Source of the DNA: Bacillota bacterium
Lineage (GTDB): Bacteria > Bacillota_B > Desulfitobacteriia > Desulfitobacteriales > Desulfitobacteriaceae
Direction: 5' to 3'
DNA length: 7,423 nucleotides
NCBI GenBank assembly: GCA_021779415.1
Contig: JAJYAS010000157.1
Span: 1-7,423, forward strand
The position numbers and the translations under genes are program-made. Below the pieces are notes generated by a model. It made no database searches and was not told the DNA's origin. It worked only from the letters and a program-made list of their open reading frames with translations. Shown here piece by piece: positions 1 to 6,423 of the stretch (positions are counted from its first letter, which is position 1; the number at the start of each line of letters is the position of its first letter).

Positions 1-354
1 ACGATAGAGGGTAAGCGGAATCGTACGACCTTGAACACGGCAAATGTTTTTACCCGAGGTGTTTATTTCTCGATAGAGAAACAATTGGCCCTCTTCAACT
101 GGATAACCCGCTTCTTCTAGCCGTCTTAAGTTCTCTGCGGCCAGGTCTTCGAAAACCCCTTCAATTCGGGCCTGAGCTTCCCCATGCCGGATCAGGTCTG
201 CGCTGGCTCGTCCACCCAAAAGAACCCCCAAGGCGTCAATCAGCATGGATTTCCCAGCACCCGTTTCTCCTGTGAACACCGTCAACCCCTGACCGAAACT
301 TAAACGAACTGCTTCCATCAAGCCAAAATTTTCCACGTGCAACTCCGCAAGCAT
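1..354 (-). CDS. recN: DNA repair protein RecN, N-terminal fragment (3' end outside window)
   Basis: This is the first 118 codons of RecN, an SMC-like ATPase that acts early in double-strand break repair by recombination. The frame stays open to the window edge; the full protein is usually about 550-570 residues, so only the N-terminal half of the split ATPase head is visible. The opening MLAELHVENFGLM is the typical RecN/SMC start. The Walker A loop GETGAGKS is at residues 29-36, followed by the RecN-type GRASADLIRHGE at 48-59 and a REI..GKN.CRVQGR stretch at about 95-110. The ATG start (352-354) has an AGGAGGG ribosome binding site 5 nt upstream, and this site overlaps the argR stop codon, so the two genes are probably translationally coupled. 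The argR-recN pair is a standard Firmicutes neighbourhood. The Walker B and coiled-coil parts cannot be checked here. Confidence 0.96.
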   Translation of the reverse strand, partial: MLAELHVENFGLMEAVRLSFGQGLTVFTGETGAGKSMLIDALGVLLGGRASADLIRHGEAQARIEGVFEDLAAENLRRLEEAGYPVEEGQLFLYREINTSGKNICRVQGRTIPLTLYR

Positions 355-359
355 AACGT

Positions 360-366
360 CCCTCCT
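360..366 (-). promoter_or_regulatory. recN ribosome binding site overlapping the argR stop codon
   Basis: The minus strand reads AGGAGGG here, 5 nt before the recN ATG. The argR TAG stop occupies 365-367, so the site is partly inside the end of argR. This supports the recN start and suggests that ribosomes finishing argR can start recN. Confidence 0.85.
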
Positions 367-817
367 ATCCAAGCAAGGTGGTAATCCGTTCTAAGACTGT
401 TGCAACAGCCTCTTTCGGCTTAATAACCAAAAGAATCGTGTCATCTCCTGCGACTGTGCCGATGATCTCTTCCCAGTTACTATTGTCCATGACAGCCGCT
501 AACGCATGGGCATTTCCCGGGATAGTTCGAATCACAACAAGGCTTTCCGTGTCATTAATTGAAACTACGGTTTCACGAAGCACTCGTTTTAGGCGATCTT
601 GCAAGTTTATTGGATGCACTTCGCTCGGAACAGCATAGCGGTATTCGTCGCCCGAACTTGGAACTTTAATGAGTCCCATTTCTTTAATATCCCGGGAAAC
701 TGTTGCCTGAGTGACATCAAATCCTGATAAGTGCAATTTATCTGCAAGTTCCTCTTGCGTGCGAATAATCTCCTTTGTAATAATTTCTTGAACCTTCATC
801 TGACGACGGGCTTTCAT
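365..817 (-). CDS. argR: Arginine repressor ArgR/AhrC
   Basis: A 150-residue arginine-responsive transcription factor, full length for the family. It normally works as a hexamer: it represses arginine biosynthesis and, in Bacillus, activates arginine catabolism by binding ARG boxes. The N-terminal winged helix-turn-helix (about 1-70) contains the family motif QATVSRD at 37-43. The C-terminal domain (about 80-150) holds the oligomerisation and arginine-binding region, with GTVAGDDT at 120-127; the DD pair at 125-126 matches the arginine-contacting aspartates known for the family. The ATG start has a strong AAAGGAGG site 7 nt upstream. No arginine genes are nearby; its place between nadK and recN is the usual clostridial one and does not mean it controls these neighbours. 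The 93-bp spacer upstream shows no correctly spaced ARG box, so autoregulation is not visible. Confidence 0.97.
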   Translation of the reverse strand: MKARRQMKVQEIITKEIIRTQEELADKLHLSGFDVTQATVSRDIKEMGLIKVPSSGDEYRYAVPSEVHPINLQDRLKRVLRETVVSINDTESLVVIRTIPGNAHALAAVMDNSNWEEIIGTVAGDDTILLVIKPKEAVATVLERITTLLG

Positions 818-824
818 ACACTAA

Positions 825-832
825 CCTCCTTT
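825..832 (-). promoter_or_regulatory. argR ribosome binding site
   Basis: The minus strand reads AAAGGAGG, 7 nt before the argR ATG (815-817). It is one of the strongest sites in the window, consistent with independent translation of argR after the repeat-bearing spacer. Confidence 0.85.
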
Positions 833-833
833 A

Positions 834-861
834 CACGAAACACGAAGCGCGAGGCGCGAAC
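834..861. repeat. Four degenerate tandem heptanucleotides upstream of argR
   Basis: On the plus strand the bases fall into four contiguous 7-mers: cacgaaa, cacgaag, cgcgagg and cgcgaac, with consensus C(A/G)CGA(A/G)N. The array ends only a few bases from the argR ribosome binding site. It resembles the short tandemly repeated heptanucleotide class known from intergenic regions of several bacteria. Membership in a genome-wide family is inference. Confidence 0.6.
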
Positions 862-900
862 TCTGCACCTAGCGCATAACCGCCCTTAACTCCCGCCTCG
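850..900 (-). other. Possible stem-loop in the nadK-argR spacer
   Basis: Bases 850-856 (cgaggcg) and 894-900 (cgcctcg) are perfect inverted complements, giving a 7-bp GC-rich stem around a 37-nt loop. In the minus-strand transcript it lies upstream of the argR ribosome binding site. No U-tract follows, so it is not an intrinsic terminator. The pairing may simply result from repeats of similar composition in opposite arrangement. Confidence 0.35.
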
Positions 901-909
901 AACCTCGAA
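896..909. repeat. Two exact tandem heptanucleotides just after nadK
   Basis: The plus strand reads cctcgaa twice in a row, directly beyond the nadK stop codon (911-913). With the four 7-mers at 834-861 this makes two blocks of heptads on either side of an unrelated 34-nt core (862-895). Confidence 0.6.
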
Positions 910-910
910 T

Positions 911-1729
911 TTATTCATGCCAACGATCTCTTAACTTTTCTCGGACCACTTGGGGAAAACTTCGGCTTCCTACCCGTATGAGCTGAGCCTTAATTGGAGC
1001 GGCCTTAATCACGACGGTTTCACCTGAACAAATCTTAACACTATGCCGCCCATCAAAGGTCACTAGACATTGCTCTCCGTGGGCTAGAAGGATTTTAATT
1101 TCTTCCTGATCCGAAACAAGCATGGGGCGTGCCGACAGGGAATGTGCTGCTAATGGAGTCAGTAAAATTGCCTGAACATCGGGGCTAATAATCGGTCCAC
1201 CCGCGGATAGCGAATAAGCTGTGGAACCCGTTGGGGTTGCAATAATCAAGCCGTCCGCCGGATAACTTACAGAGGGTTCCCCCGACAAATTCACTTGCAG
1301 AGTTATGACTCCATCCTCGCTCTCCCGAGAAAATACGACATCATTTAAGACCAACTGAGAAAGATCGTTCGAGCCCTCCCGTTCAATAAGGGCATTAAAC
1401 ATTAACCGTTTTTGAATTTTAAAGTCTTTTTGCAAAATCTTTTCTAAGGCACCATAAATATCTTCCCGCTCAATTTCACATAAAAACCCCAATCGCCCAA
1501 AATTAACCCCTAACACAGGGATCCCCAAAGGCGCACCTTCTCGAGCTGCTTGAAGGAGCGTCCCATCCCCACCCAAGGAAATTAAAAACTCCGCTCCGTG
1601 CTCTACAATATCTATCCACTCTGTCAAAACTTTCCATCCGCGAGCTTGGAACCAAGGTATAATTTGGAGAGCCAACGTCTGTGCTTCCGGTTTGCTCTGA
1701 TTGAGCCATAAACCAACGACTCTTTCCAT
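911..1729 (-). CDS. nadK: NAD kinase (ATP- or polyphosphate-dependent)
   Basis: A 272-residue cytoplasmic NAD kinase, which phosphorylates NAD+ to NADP+ and so supplies the NADP(H) pool. The family signature GGDGT is at 53-57 in SLGGDGTLLQAA. The second conserved block is LNDVVF at 128-133, with ND where many members have NE, a common variant. The glycine-rich block ATPTGSTAYSLSAGGP is at 164-179, preceded by ADGLI at 158-162. Length is normal for bacterial NadK (about 260-300). It starts with ATG 3 bp after the tlyA stop, with a GGAG site inside the end of tlyA 6 nt before the start, so it is almost certainly cotranscribed and coupled with tlyA. This tlyA-nadK-argR order is typical of Clostridia. 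NADPH is used by Dxr, the step after Dxs, but a functional reason for the linkage is inference. Confidence 0.96.
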   Translation of the reverse strand: MERVVGLWLNQSKPEAQTLALQIIPWFQARGWKVLTEWIDIVEHGAEFLISLGGDGTLLQAAREGAPLGIPVLGVNFGRLGFLCEIEREDIYGALEKILQKDFKIQKRLMFNALIEREGSNDLSQLVLNDVVFSRESEDGVITLQVNLSGEPSVSYPADGLIIATPTGSTAYSLSAGGPIISPDVQAILLTPLAAHSLSARPMLVSDQEEIKILLAHGEQCLVTFDGRHSVKICSGETVVIKAAPIKAQLIRVGSRSFPQVVREKLRDRWHE

Positions 1730-1732
1730 ACG

Positions 1733-2542
1733 TTACTCCGTCTCTTTCTGAGCGTTTTGAACCAAACGTTCCAGTTCGTCATGCCAGTTGACTTCCGAAC
1801 CCGTATGTAACCCCAACCAAGCTAGGTATTCAATATTGCCTTCCGGGCCACGAATCGGAGAATAAGCCACGCCTAGTACCCGAAAGCCCACACTTTCAGC
1901 CTGACTGAGGACTTGTTCCAACACCTGTCGATGAACTAAGCCATCTTTAACGACCCCTTTTTTTCCCACATGTTCCCGTCCGGCCTCAAATTGGGGTTTA
2001 ATCAAGGTCAACACCTGACCGCCGTCTTTAAGGATGGCTAACATGGCTGAGAATATCTTTGTAATCGAGATGAAAGCAACATCTGAAACGACCCAATCCA
2101 CTTGTTCGGGGAGAGATTCTTTATTCAAATAACGAGCATTCACCCGTTCCATCGAGACAACGCGCGGATCTGTCCGAAGTTTCCAATCCAATTGTCCATA
2201 TCCGACATCCACCGCATAAACTCGCTTCGCGCCATTTTGCAAAACACAGTCCGTAAAGCCCCCGGTGGAAGCCCCGATATCAACGACGACCTGATCTTTG
2301 AATATGAGCGCGAACTCTTCAACCGCTTTAGCTAGCTTGAGTCCACCACGAGAAACAAACGGCAAGGTCTCCCCTTTCAGTTCGATCAAGGATTCTTCCG
2401 CGAGTTCCGTGCCGGGCTTGTCTACGCGCTGCCCACCGACAAACACGATCCCCGCCATAACCATTGCTTTGCCCTTCTCACGACTGGTAGCCAACCCATT
2501 CTTAACTAATAAGACATCAATGCGTTCCTTACCCTTTGCCAC
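1733..2542 (-). CDS. tlyA: TlyA/YqxC-family rRNA 2'-O-methyltransferase
   Basis: A 269-residue protein with an N-terminal S4 RNA-binding domain (about 5-65: ERIDVLLVKNGLATSREKG and a VFVGGQRVDKPG turn) joined to an FtsJ-like Rossmann methyltransferase domain. The SAM-binding motif DIGASTGGFTDC is at 88-99, preceded by the family block VSRGGLKL at 63-70. SDVAFIS (153-159), IKPQFE (181-186) and the C-terminal SPIRGPEGNIEYL (228-240) are also characteristic. Mycobacterial TlyA methylates cytidine 2'-OH groups in 16S and 23S rRNA; which site the Firmicutes proteins modify cannot be read from the sequence. Old 'hemolysin A' labels for this family come from indirect phenotypes. The start is GTG (2540-2542), chosen because the S4 domain begins immediately after it and a GGGAAGGG stretch lies 5 nt upstream. 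The gene follows dxs by 46 bp, as in Bacillus. Confidence 0.94.
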   Translation of the reverse strand: MAKGKERIDVLLVKNGLATSREKGKAMVMAGIVFVGGQRVDKPGTELAEESLIELKGETLPFVSRGGLKLAKAVEEFALIFKDQVVVDIGASTGGFTDCVLQNGAKRVYAVDVGYGQLDWKLRTDPRVVSMERVNARYLNKESLPEQVDWVVSDVAFISITKIFSAMLAILKDGGQVLTLIKPQFEAGREHVGKKGVVKDGLVHRQVLEQVLSQAESVGFRVLGVAYSPIRGPEGNIEYLAWLGLHTGSEVNWHDELERLVQNAQKETE

Positions 2543-2588
2543 AGTATCCCTTCCCGTCTCTGCTTATGTCCCCGTGAAAAACTCCCCC

Positions 2589-4475
2589 CTAGGATTGTGC
2601 GACGCGGCGGATTAATTGTAAGCGTTCTGCTGCTTGCATGATCCCTTTAACTGACAATCCATGGACTTTATGAAGTTGAGAAATTGGTCCCTGATCCACA
2701 AACCCATCATACCCTAGCCGTTCGCAAGCAACGCCTTCTATACCTTCTTCTTCCAGAAGTTCAAGGATAGCACTTCCCATGCCCCCCTTAAGAACTTGGT
2801 CTTCAATCGTAATAATATGCTTTGTCAAGCGCGCATAATGGATAAGGAGTTCACGATCCAGCGGATTGACATAACGCAAGTTAATGACCGCAGCGTCAAC
2901 ACCGCTGTGGCGTAATTCCTGAGCAGCCAGTAGACAGACATTGACGATTGGGCCGATTCCAATCAAAGTCACATCCTTGCCTTGACGTAAGACTTCCGCT
3001 TTGCCAATGGGGATATTCATTAACGTCTCATCCAGTTTCACACCTTGCCCAACCGATCTCGGATAACGCAAGGCCACAGGTCCACTGTGTTGTAATGCAG
3101 TATAGAGCATATGGCGTAACTCGTTCTCATCTTTTGGCGCCATAATAACCAGATTGGGCATAATCCTAAAGAAAGAAATGTCAAATACTCCGTGATGCGT
3201 AGGCCCATCATCCCCTACAACTCCAGCACGGTCAATGGCTAACACAACGTTGGCCTGTTGCAAACAGACATCATGTAATACTTGATCAAAGGCTCGTTGA
3301 TAAAAGGTAGAATAAATTGCCACAACAGGCTTAAGGCCCCCAAAGGCCAACCCCGCTGCAAATGTAACAGCATGTTGTTCTGCTATGCCGACATCAAAAA
3401 AGCGTTCAGGAAATTGACTGGCAAACACATTAAGGCCAGTTCCACTGGGCATAGCTGCACTAATGGCCACGATCTTAGGTTCTTCCATAGCGAGCGCGCA
3501 AAGAGTTTCCCCAAACACCGTCGTGTAGGTCGGTGGAGCAGAAATTTTAGTTCTCTTACCCGTTTCTGTATCAAAAGGGCCGACTCCATGAAAGATATCG
3601 GGATTTTCCTCTGCAGGTCGGTAGCCTTTCCCTTTCTGCGTCAAGACATGAACAAGCACGGGTCCCTTTTTATGTTTAGCTTGGTCTAGAACCTGTTCAA
3701 CCAAGGCTTGATCATGCCCGTCAATCGGTCCCAAATAGGTAAAACCTAATTCTTCAAAAATAAGTCCCGGCACCAAAAGATACTTCAGACTATCTTTGGC
3801 TTTGGCCACCATCTTGGCGACTTGTGTTCCGATACCCGGTATGCGTTTTAAGAGGTACTCAATATCTTCTTTGCGTTTATCATACCGTGGGTCAGTTCTC
3901 AATCGATTAAGATAAGAGGACATGGCTCCTACATTAGGAGAAATGGACATTTCGTTATCATTTAAGACCACAATCATATTGGTTTCACTTTGCCCCGCAT
4001 GATTTAAGGCCTCAAAAGCCATTCCGCCGGTCATCGCACCATCTCCGATTACCGCCAAAACATGGTGATTCTCTCGAAGAACGTCTCGTGCTTTGGCAAA
4101 CCCCACTGCTGCGGAAATAGATGTGCTGGAATGACCCGTTTCAAAGCAATCATAGACGCTCTCTGCCCGTTTAGGGAAGCCGGACAGTCCATTATATTTG
4201 CGAATCGTATTAAAACGGTCTAATCGACCCGTCAAAAGCTTATGAACATAGGTCTGATGACCAACATCCCACACAATCTTGTCGTGGGGGCTATCAAAGG
4301 TTCTATGTATCGCCAAAGTCAGTTCAACAACTCCGAGGTTCGAAGCTAAATGACCACCATTTTTGGAGACCACGTCAATCATTTCTCGCCGAATCTCTTG
4401 CGCCAGAGTTTCAAGTTCGGTGAAATCCAAACTACGCAAATCCTTCGGCTCATGAATTTTTTCGAGTAGCCCCAT
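2589..4475 (-). CDS. dxs: 1-deoxy-D-xylulose-5-phosphate synthase
   Basis: A 628-residue, full-length thiamine-diphosphate enzyme that condenses pyruvate and glyceraldehyde 3-phosphate to DXP, the entry step of the MEP isoprenoid pathway and a precursor route for thiamine and pyridoxal. Domain I has GGHLASNLGVVELT at 40-53 (H42 corresponds to the conserved active-site His), DVGHQTYVHKLL at 70-81, GHSSTSIS at 114-121 and the ThDP/Mg motif GDGAMTGG (144-151) running to LNDNEMSIS (171-179). The pyrimidine-binding domain has GIAEQHAVTFAAG at 363-375 with the catalytic glutamate E366, then DRAGVVGDDGPTHHG at 415-429. The transketolase C-terminal domain spans about 490-615. The ATG start has a GGAGG site 8 nt upstream and lies inside the preceding gene (26-bp overlap), suggesting translational coupling. 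All expected catalytic motifs are present. Confidence 0.98.
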   Translation of the reverse strand: MGLLEKIHEPKDLRSLDFTELETLAQEIRREMIDVVSKNGGHLASNLGVVELTLAIHRTFDSPHDKIVWDVGHQTYVHKLLTGRLDRFNTIRKYNGLSGFPKRAESVYDCFETGHSSTSISAAVGFAKARDVLRENHHVLAVIGDGAMTGGMAFEALNHAGQSETNMIVVLNDNEMSISPNVGAMSSYLNRLRTDPRYDKRKEDIEYLLKRIPGIGTQVAKMVAKAKDSLKYLLVPGLIFEELGFTYLGPIDGHDQALVEQVLDQAKHKKGPVLVHVLTQKGKGYRPAEENPDIFHGVGPFDTETGKRTKISAPPTYTTVFGETLCALAMEEPKIVAISAAMPSGTGLNVFASQFPERFFDVGIAEQHAVTFAAGLAFGGLKPVVAIYSTFYQRAFDQVLHDVCLQQANVVLAIDRAGVVGDDGPTHHGVFDISFFRIMPNLVIMAPKDENELRHMLYTALQHSGPVALRYPRSVGQGVKLDETLMNIPIGKAEVLRQGKDVTLIGIGPIVNVCLLAAQELRHSGVDAAVINLRYVNPLDRELLIHYARLTKHIITIEDQVLKGGMGSAILELLEEEGIEGVACERLGYDGFVDQGPISQLHKVHGLSVKGIMQAAERLQLIRRVAQS

Positions 4476-5064
4476 CCTTCTTTCCTCCTCGTTTTTTCTG
4501 TCCAGTCAAGTTCCAACCCGTGATTTGTTCAACCGTGGCAATCGCACTCCCGACCCAGGCCATCACTTTATTAGCGTCTTGAATGGCAACGGATTTTCCG
4601 ACAGCTTTGCCTGTAATGGTTATCGACGCCACTAAGGCTAAAATAAAAGTGGTTAACCAAATCTCTTTCGCTCCTAAAGTCGGATAATACCGGATAATAT
4701 CTATGACAATCGACGCAGCCATCACTCCACTTAAGGTCCCAGTAACATCTCCCACGACATCATTGGCTATATTCGCCACCAAATCGGCATGACGCACGAG
4801 ATAGACGGTCTGGCGCGCGCCCTTGACACGGTTAGCTGCCCTGGCATGATGAGGAGCTTCAGTGGCTGCTGTGGCTGCAATTCCGACTACATCAAACACA
4901 ATATGAACCCCGATCACCGTCAAAAGAAACAGTGCGGCTAACCATAATGACGCCGCCCGGCGCATCAGCAATTCAGAACCCATTCCCACAATAGCCGCAA
5001 TGACAAAACTTCCAATAAAAACAACCACGAGATGTTTCCAGCTCTTACGTTTGCGTACTGCCAA
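4450..5064 (-). CDS. Small multi-pass membrane protein, possibly DUF21/CNNM-like, function unknown
   Basis: From the start chosen here it has 204 residues. A basic N-terminus (RKRKSWK) is followed by hydrophobic stretches at about 11-29, 39-66, 110-124 and 136-152, ending in a basic hydrophilic tail (KKRGGKKDGATRKNS, 190-204); it is probably an inner-membrane protein without a cleavable signal. Small residues dominate a block at about 58-70 (DVVGIAATAATEA), followed by HHARAANRVKGA, then NIANDVVGDVTG at about 98-109 and GKAVGKSV at 152-159. This spacing recalls the DUF21 transmembrane module of CNNM/CorC-type transporters (SxxE.A, K.A...L, GN.LVN, GE..PK), but the match is loose and no CBS domains follow. 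The TTG start at 5062-5064 is preferred because an AGGAGGG site lies upstream. A longer frame from TTG 5112 would add 16 residues that overlap the preceding gene and look nonconserved. It overlaps dxs by 26 bp. The gene is well supported, the family only tentatively. Confidence 0.8.
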   Translation of the reverse strand: MAVRKRKSWKHLVVVFIGSFVIAAIVGMGSELLMRRAASLWLAALFLLTVIGVHIVFDVVGIAATAATEAPHHARAANRVKGARQTVYLVRHADLVANIANDVVGDVTGTLSGVMAASIVIDIIRYYPTLGAKEIWLTTFILALVASITITGKAVGKSVAIQDANKVMAWVGSAIATVEQITGWNLTGQKKRGGKKDGATRKNS

Positions 5065-5075
5065 CGATTTGTTAA

Positions 5076-5082
5076 CCCTCCT
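5076..5082 (-). promoter_or_regulatory. Ribosome binding site that decides the membrane-protein start
   Basis: The minus strand reads AGGAGGG, 11 nt before the TTG codon at 5062-5064. Spacing is long but workable. The site lies inside the longer alternative frame from 5112, so that longer start would waste it. Confidence 0.6.
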
Positions 5083-5092
5083 CAACCCGACC

Positions 5093-5533
5093 TCAGACCA
5101 GCAATCCCACAATGATTCCTACGATCACACCCCCGAATACTTCAAACGGAGTGTGTCCGATGAGTTCTTTCAGACGTTCCTGGGCAAGGTCAGATCCTAG
5201 GTATAGATTTTCAACCAACTGATTGAGAACTTCGGCTTGTTTCCCCGCCGCTCGTCGTACCCCTGCGGCGTCATACATCACTACCATTCCGTAAACGGCA
5301 GAAACAGCAAAGATGGGGGAATCCCACCCATAGTATTTTCCAATTCCTAAGGCTAGAGCACTTACCGTTGCGGAGTGAGAACTAGGAAAACCGCCTGAGC
5401 TCAGAAGTAGTTGAAGATTCAGTTTCCTCAGTAAAAACAAATTTACAACGACTTTAAGGAGTTGGGCTATTAACCAAGCTGTCACAGCGGAAACAAGGAT
5501 GGCATTGTAGAAGATTCCTGGGATAATCGGCAT
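5093..5533 (-). CDS. Divergent PAP2 family (DUF212, YuiD-type) membrane protein
   Basis: A 146-residue protein matching the divergent PAP2 family throughout its length. The conserved block GGFPSSHSAT is at 47-56 (most members I recall have GGMPSSHSAT), MYDAAGVRRAAGKQAEVLN at 86-104, and LKELIGHTPFEVFGG at 121-135. Hydrophobic segments at about 8-35, 53-66, 74-88 and 132-146 indicate an integral membrane protein. PAP2 enzymes remove phosphate from lipid phosphates or diphosphates, but this branch lacks the classical SRxxxxxHxxxD motif, so activity and substrate are unproven. The location right after ispA makes an isoprenoid-phosphate substrate an attractive inference. The ATG at 5531-5533 is chosen over the upstream TTG (5549-5551) because AGAGGT lies 7 nt before the ATG, and the TTG version would begin across the ispA stop with no good site. 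The next gene begins about 30 bp downstream. Confidence 0.93.
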   Translation of the reverse strand: MPIIPGIFYNAILVSAVTAWLIAQLLKVVVNLFLLRKLNLQLLLSSGGFPSSHSATVSALALGIGKYYGWDSPIFAVSAVYGMVVMYDAAGVRRAAGKQAEVLNQLVENLYLGSDLAQERLKELIGHTPFEVFGGVIVGIIVGLLV

Positions 5534-5540
5534 GATCACG

Positions 5541-5546
5541 ACCTCT
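5541..5546 (-). promoter_or_regulatory. Ribosome binding site deciding the divergent-PAP2 start
   Basis: The minus strand reads AGAGGT, immediately after the ispA stop codon (5548-5550) and 7 nt before the ATG at 5531-5533. It supports the 146-residue start rather than the TTG at 5551. Confidence 0.7.
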
Positions 5547-5547
5547 T

Positions 5548-6414
5548 TCAATGCTGGCGTTGTTCTATGTAGTAAGCTAGCTCGTTTAGAAAGGTTGCAC
5601 CTATACCAAAAGGCTTTAAGGCAGACTGTGCTTTTTGTATTTGGGTATGCATCTCTCGTTCAGCGCCTTCTAGCCCTAACAAAGAGGGATAAGTCGACTT
5701 ACCCTGGCGAAGGTCACTCCCGACGGGTTTACCAATTGTTTCACTGTCCCCCACCACATCGAGTATATCGTCTTTTATTTGAAACGCTAATCCCAAGGCC
5801 TGGGCATAGTCGGTCAAAGCTTCAACCTGCAGCTCAGTACCACCTGCTAATATTCCACCGAGCCGTGCAGAAACTGTCAGTAAAGCACCCGTTTTTGCCT
5901 TATGAATCTTTTCAATCTCTTCTAAATTCAGCGTTCTCCCTTCTCCGGCGACATCCGCTACCTGCCCACCAACCATACCCGCTTTTCCAGCTGCCACCGC
6001 AACCTCACGAATAACACGGAGTTGCCTCTCAGGTAACCCAAGGCCTGGGGCTGCTAGAAGTTCAAAAGCATAGGTTAATAAGGCATCCCCTGCTAAAATA
6101 GCCTGTGCCTCACCAAAAACCTTATGGTTTGATAATCTTCCCCGTCTATAATCGTCATTATCCATGGCGGGTAAATCATCATGGATTAAGGAATACGTAT
6201 GAATAAGTTCCAGGGAAACCGCAGCAGGTAAAATATCTTGCAGTTGACCACCTACAGCCTCTGCAGAGGCCAGAGCGAGAACTGGTCGTATACGCTTACC
6301 TCCACCAATCAAGGAATAATACATGCTCTCATTTAAGCTGTCCTTGTCCCATGGCAATTGTGCAAGGCTCTGTTCAACCATGGTGAGATAGCGCTGAAAC
6401 GTCTCTTTGAACAC
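5548..6414 (-). CDS. ispA: Farnesyl diphosphate synthase (short-chain polyprenyl synthase, IspA)
   Basis: A 288-residue, all-helical trans-prenyltransferase that adds isopentenyl diphosphate to dimethylallyl and geranyl diphosphate to make farnesyl diphosphate, the precursor for undecaprenyl carriers and quinone side chains. GGKRIRP is at 38-44. The first aspartate-rich motif is DDLPAMD at 79-85, with the two extra residues (DDxxxxD) and the preceding IHTYSLIH typical of bacterial type II FPP synthases. MVGGQ is at 147-151, KTG at 174-176, and the second motif FQIKDDILD at 211-219. Length is normal (about 290-300). The start is GTG (6412-6414); a GGAAGG stretch overlapping the end of xseB lies about 12 nt upstream, a rather long spacing, but the FKETFQRYL beginning fits the family. 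It starts 9 bp after the xseB stop, in the usual xseA-xseB-ispA order. Product chain length is predicted, not shown. Confidence 0.96.
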   Translation of the reverse strand: MFKETFQRYLTMVEQSLAQLPWDKDSLNESMYYSLIGGGKRIRPVLALASAEAVGGQLQDILPAAVSLELIHTYSLIHDDLPAMDNDDYRRGRLSNHKVFGEAQAILAGDALLTYAFELLAAPGLGLPERQLRVIREVAVAAGKAGMVGGQVADVAGEGRTLNLEEIEKIHKAKTGALLTVSARLGGILAGGTELQVEALTDYAQALGLAFQIKDDILDVVGDSETIGKPVGSDLRQGKSTYPSLLGLEGAEREMHTQIQKAQSALKPFGIGATFLNELAYYIEQRQH

Positions 6415-6423
6415 GCTTTAAGT

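Noticed and set aside
378..638. 86-codon plus-strand open frame opposite argR
   Set aside because: It is antisense to the ArgR effector domain and has no motif. The argR reading is unambiguous.
904..919. ARG-box-like sequence (minus strand CATGAATAAATTCGAG) at the nadK stop, upstream of argR
   Set aside because: The half-sites GAAT and ATTC are present, but the spacer is 2 nt where ARG boxes have TGAAT-4 nt-ATTCA. The right half ends CGA rather than CAA, and most of the left half encodes the last NadK codons and stop. Not called as an operator.
2543..2592. G-rich run and T-tract in the dxs-tlyA gap as a possible terminator
   Set aside because: The minus strand has a run of six G followed by a short T-run, but no inverted repeat forms a stem before the T-run, and tlyA follows in the same direction with its own ribosome binding site.
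3282..3689. 135-codon plus-strand open frame opposite dxs
   Set aside because: It is antisense to conserved Dxs catalytic motifs, with no recognisable domain or ribosome binding context; it is a shadow of dxs.
5065..5112. Longer N-terminus for the 4450-5064 gene starting at TTG 5110-5112
   Set aside because: It would overlap the PAP2 gene, has only a weak upstream site, and adds residues that look unlike a membrane-protein start. A clear AGGAGGG site lies within this segment, favouring the TTG at 5064.
5532..6014. 160-codon plus-strand open frame opposite ispA
   Set aside because: It lies entirely over the well-supported ispA gene, has the low-complexity composition expected of an antisense frame, shows no family motif, and has no neighbouring gene on its strand.
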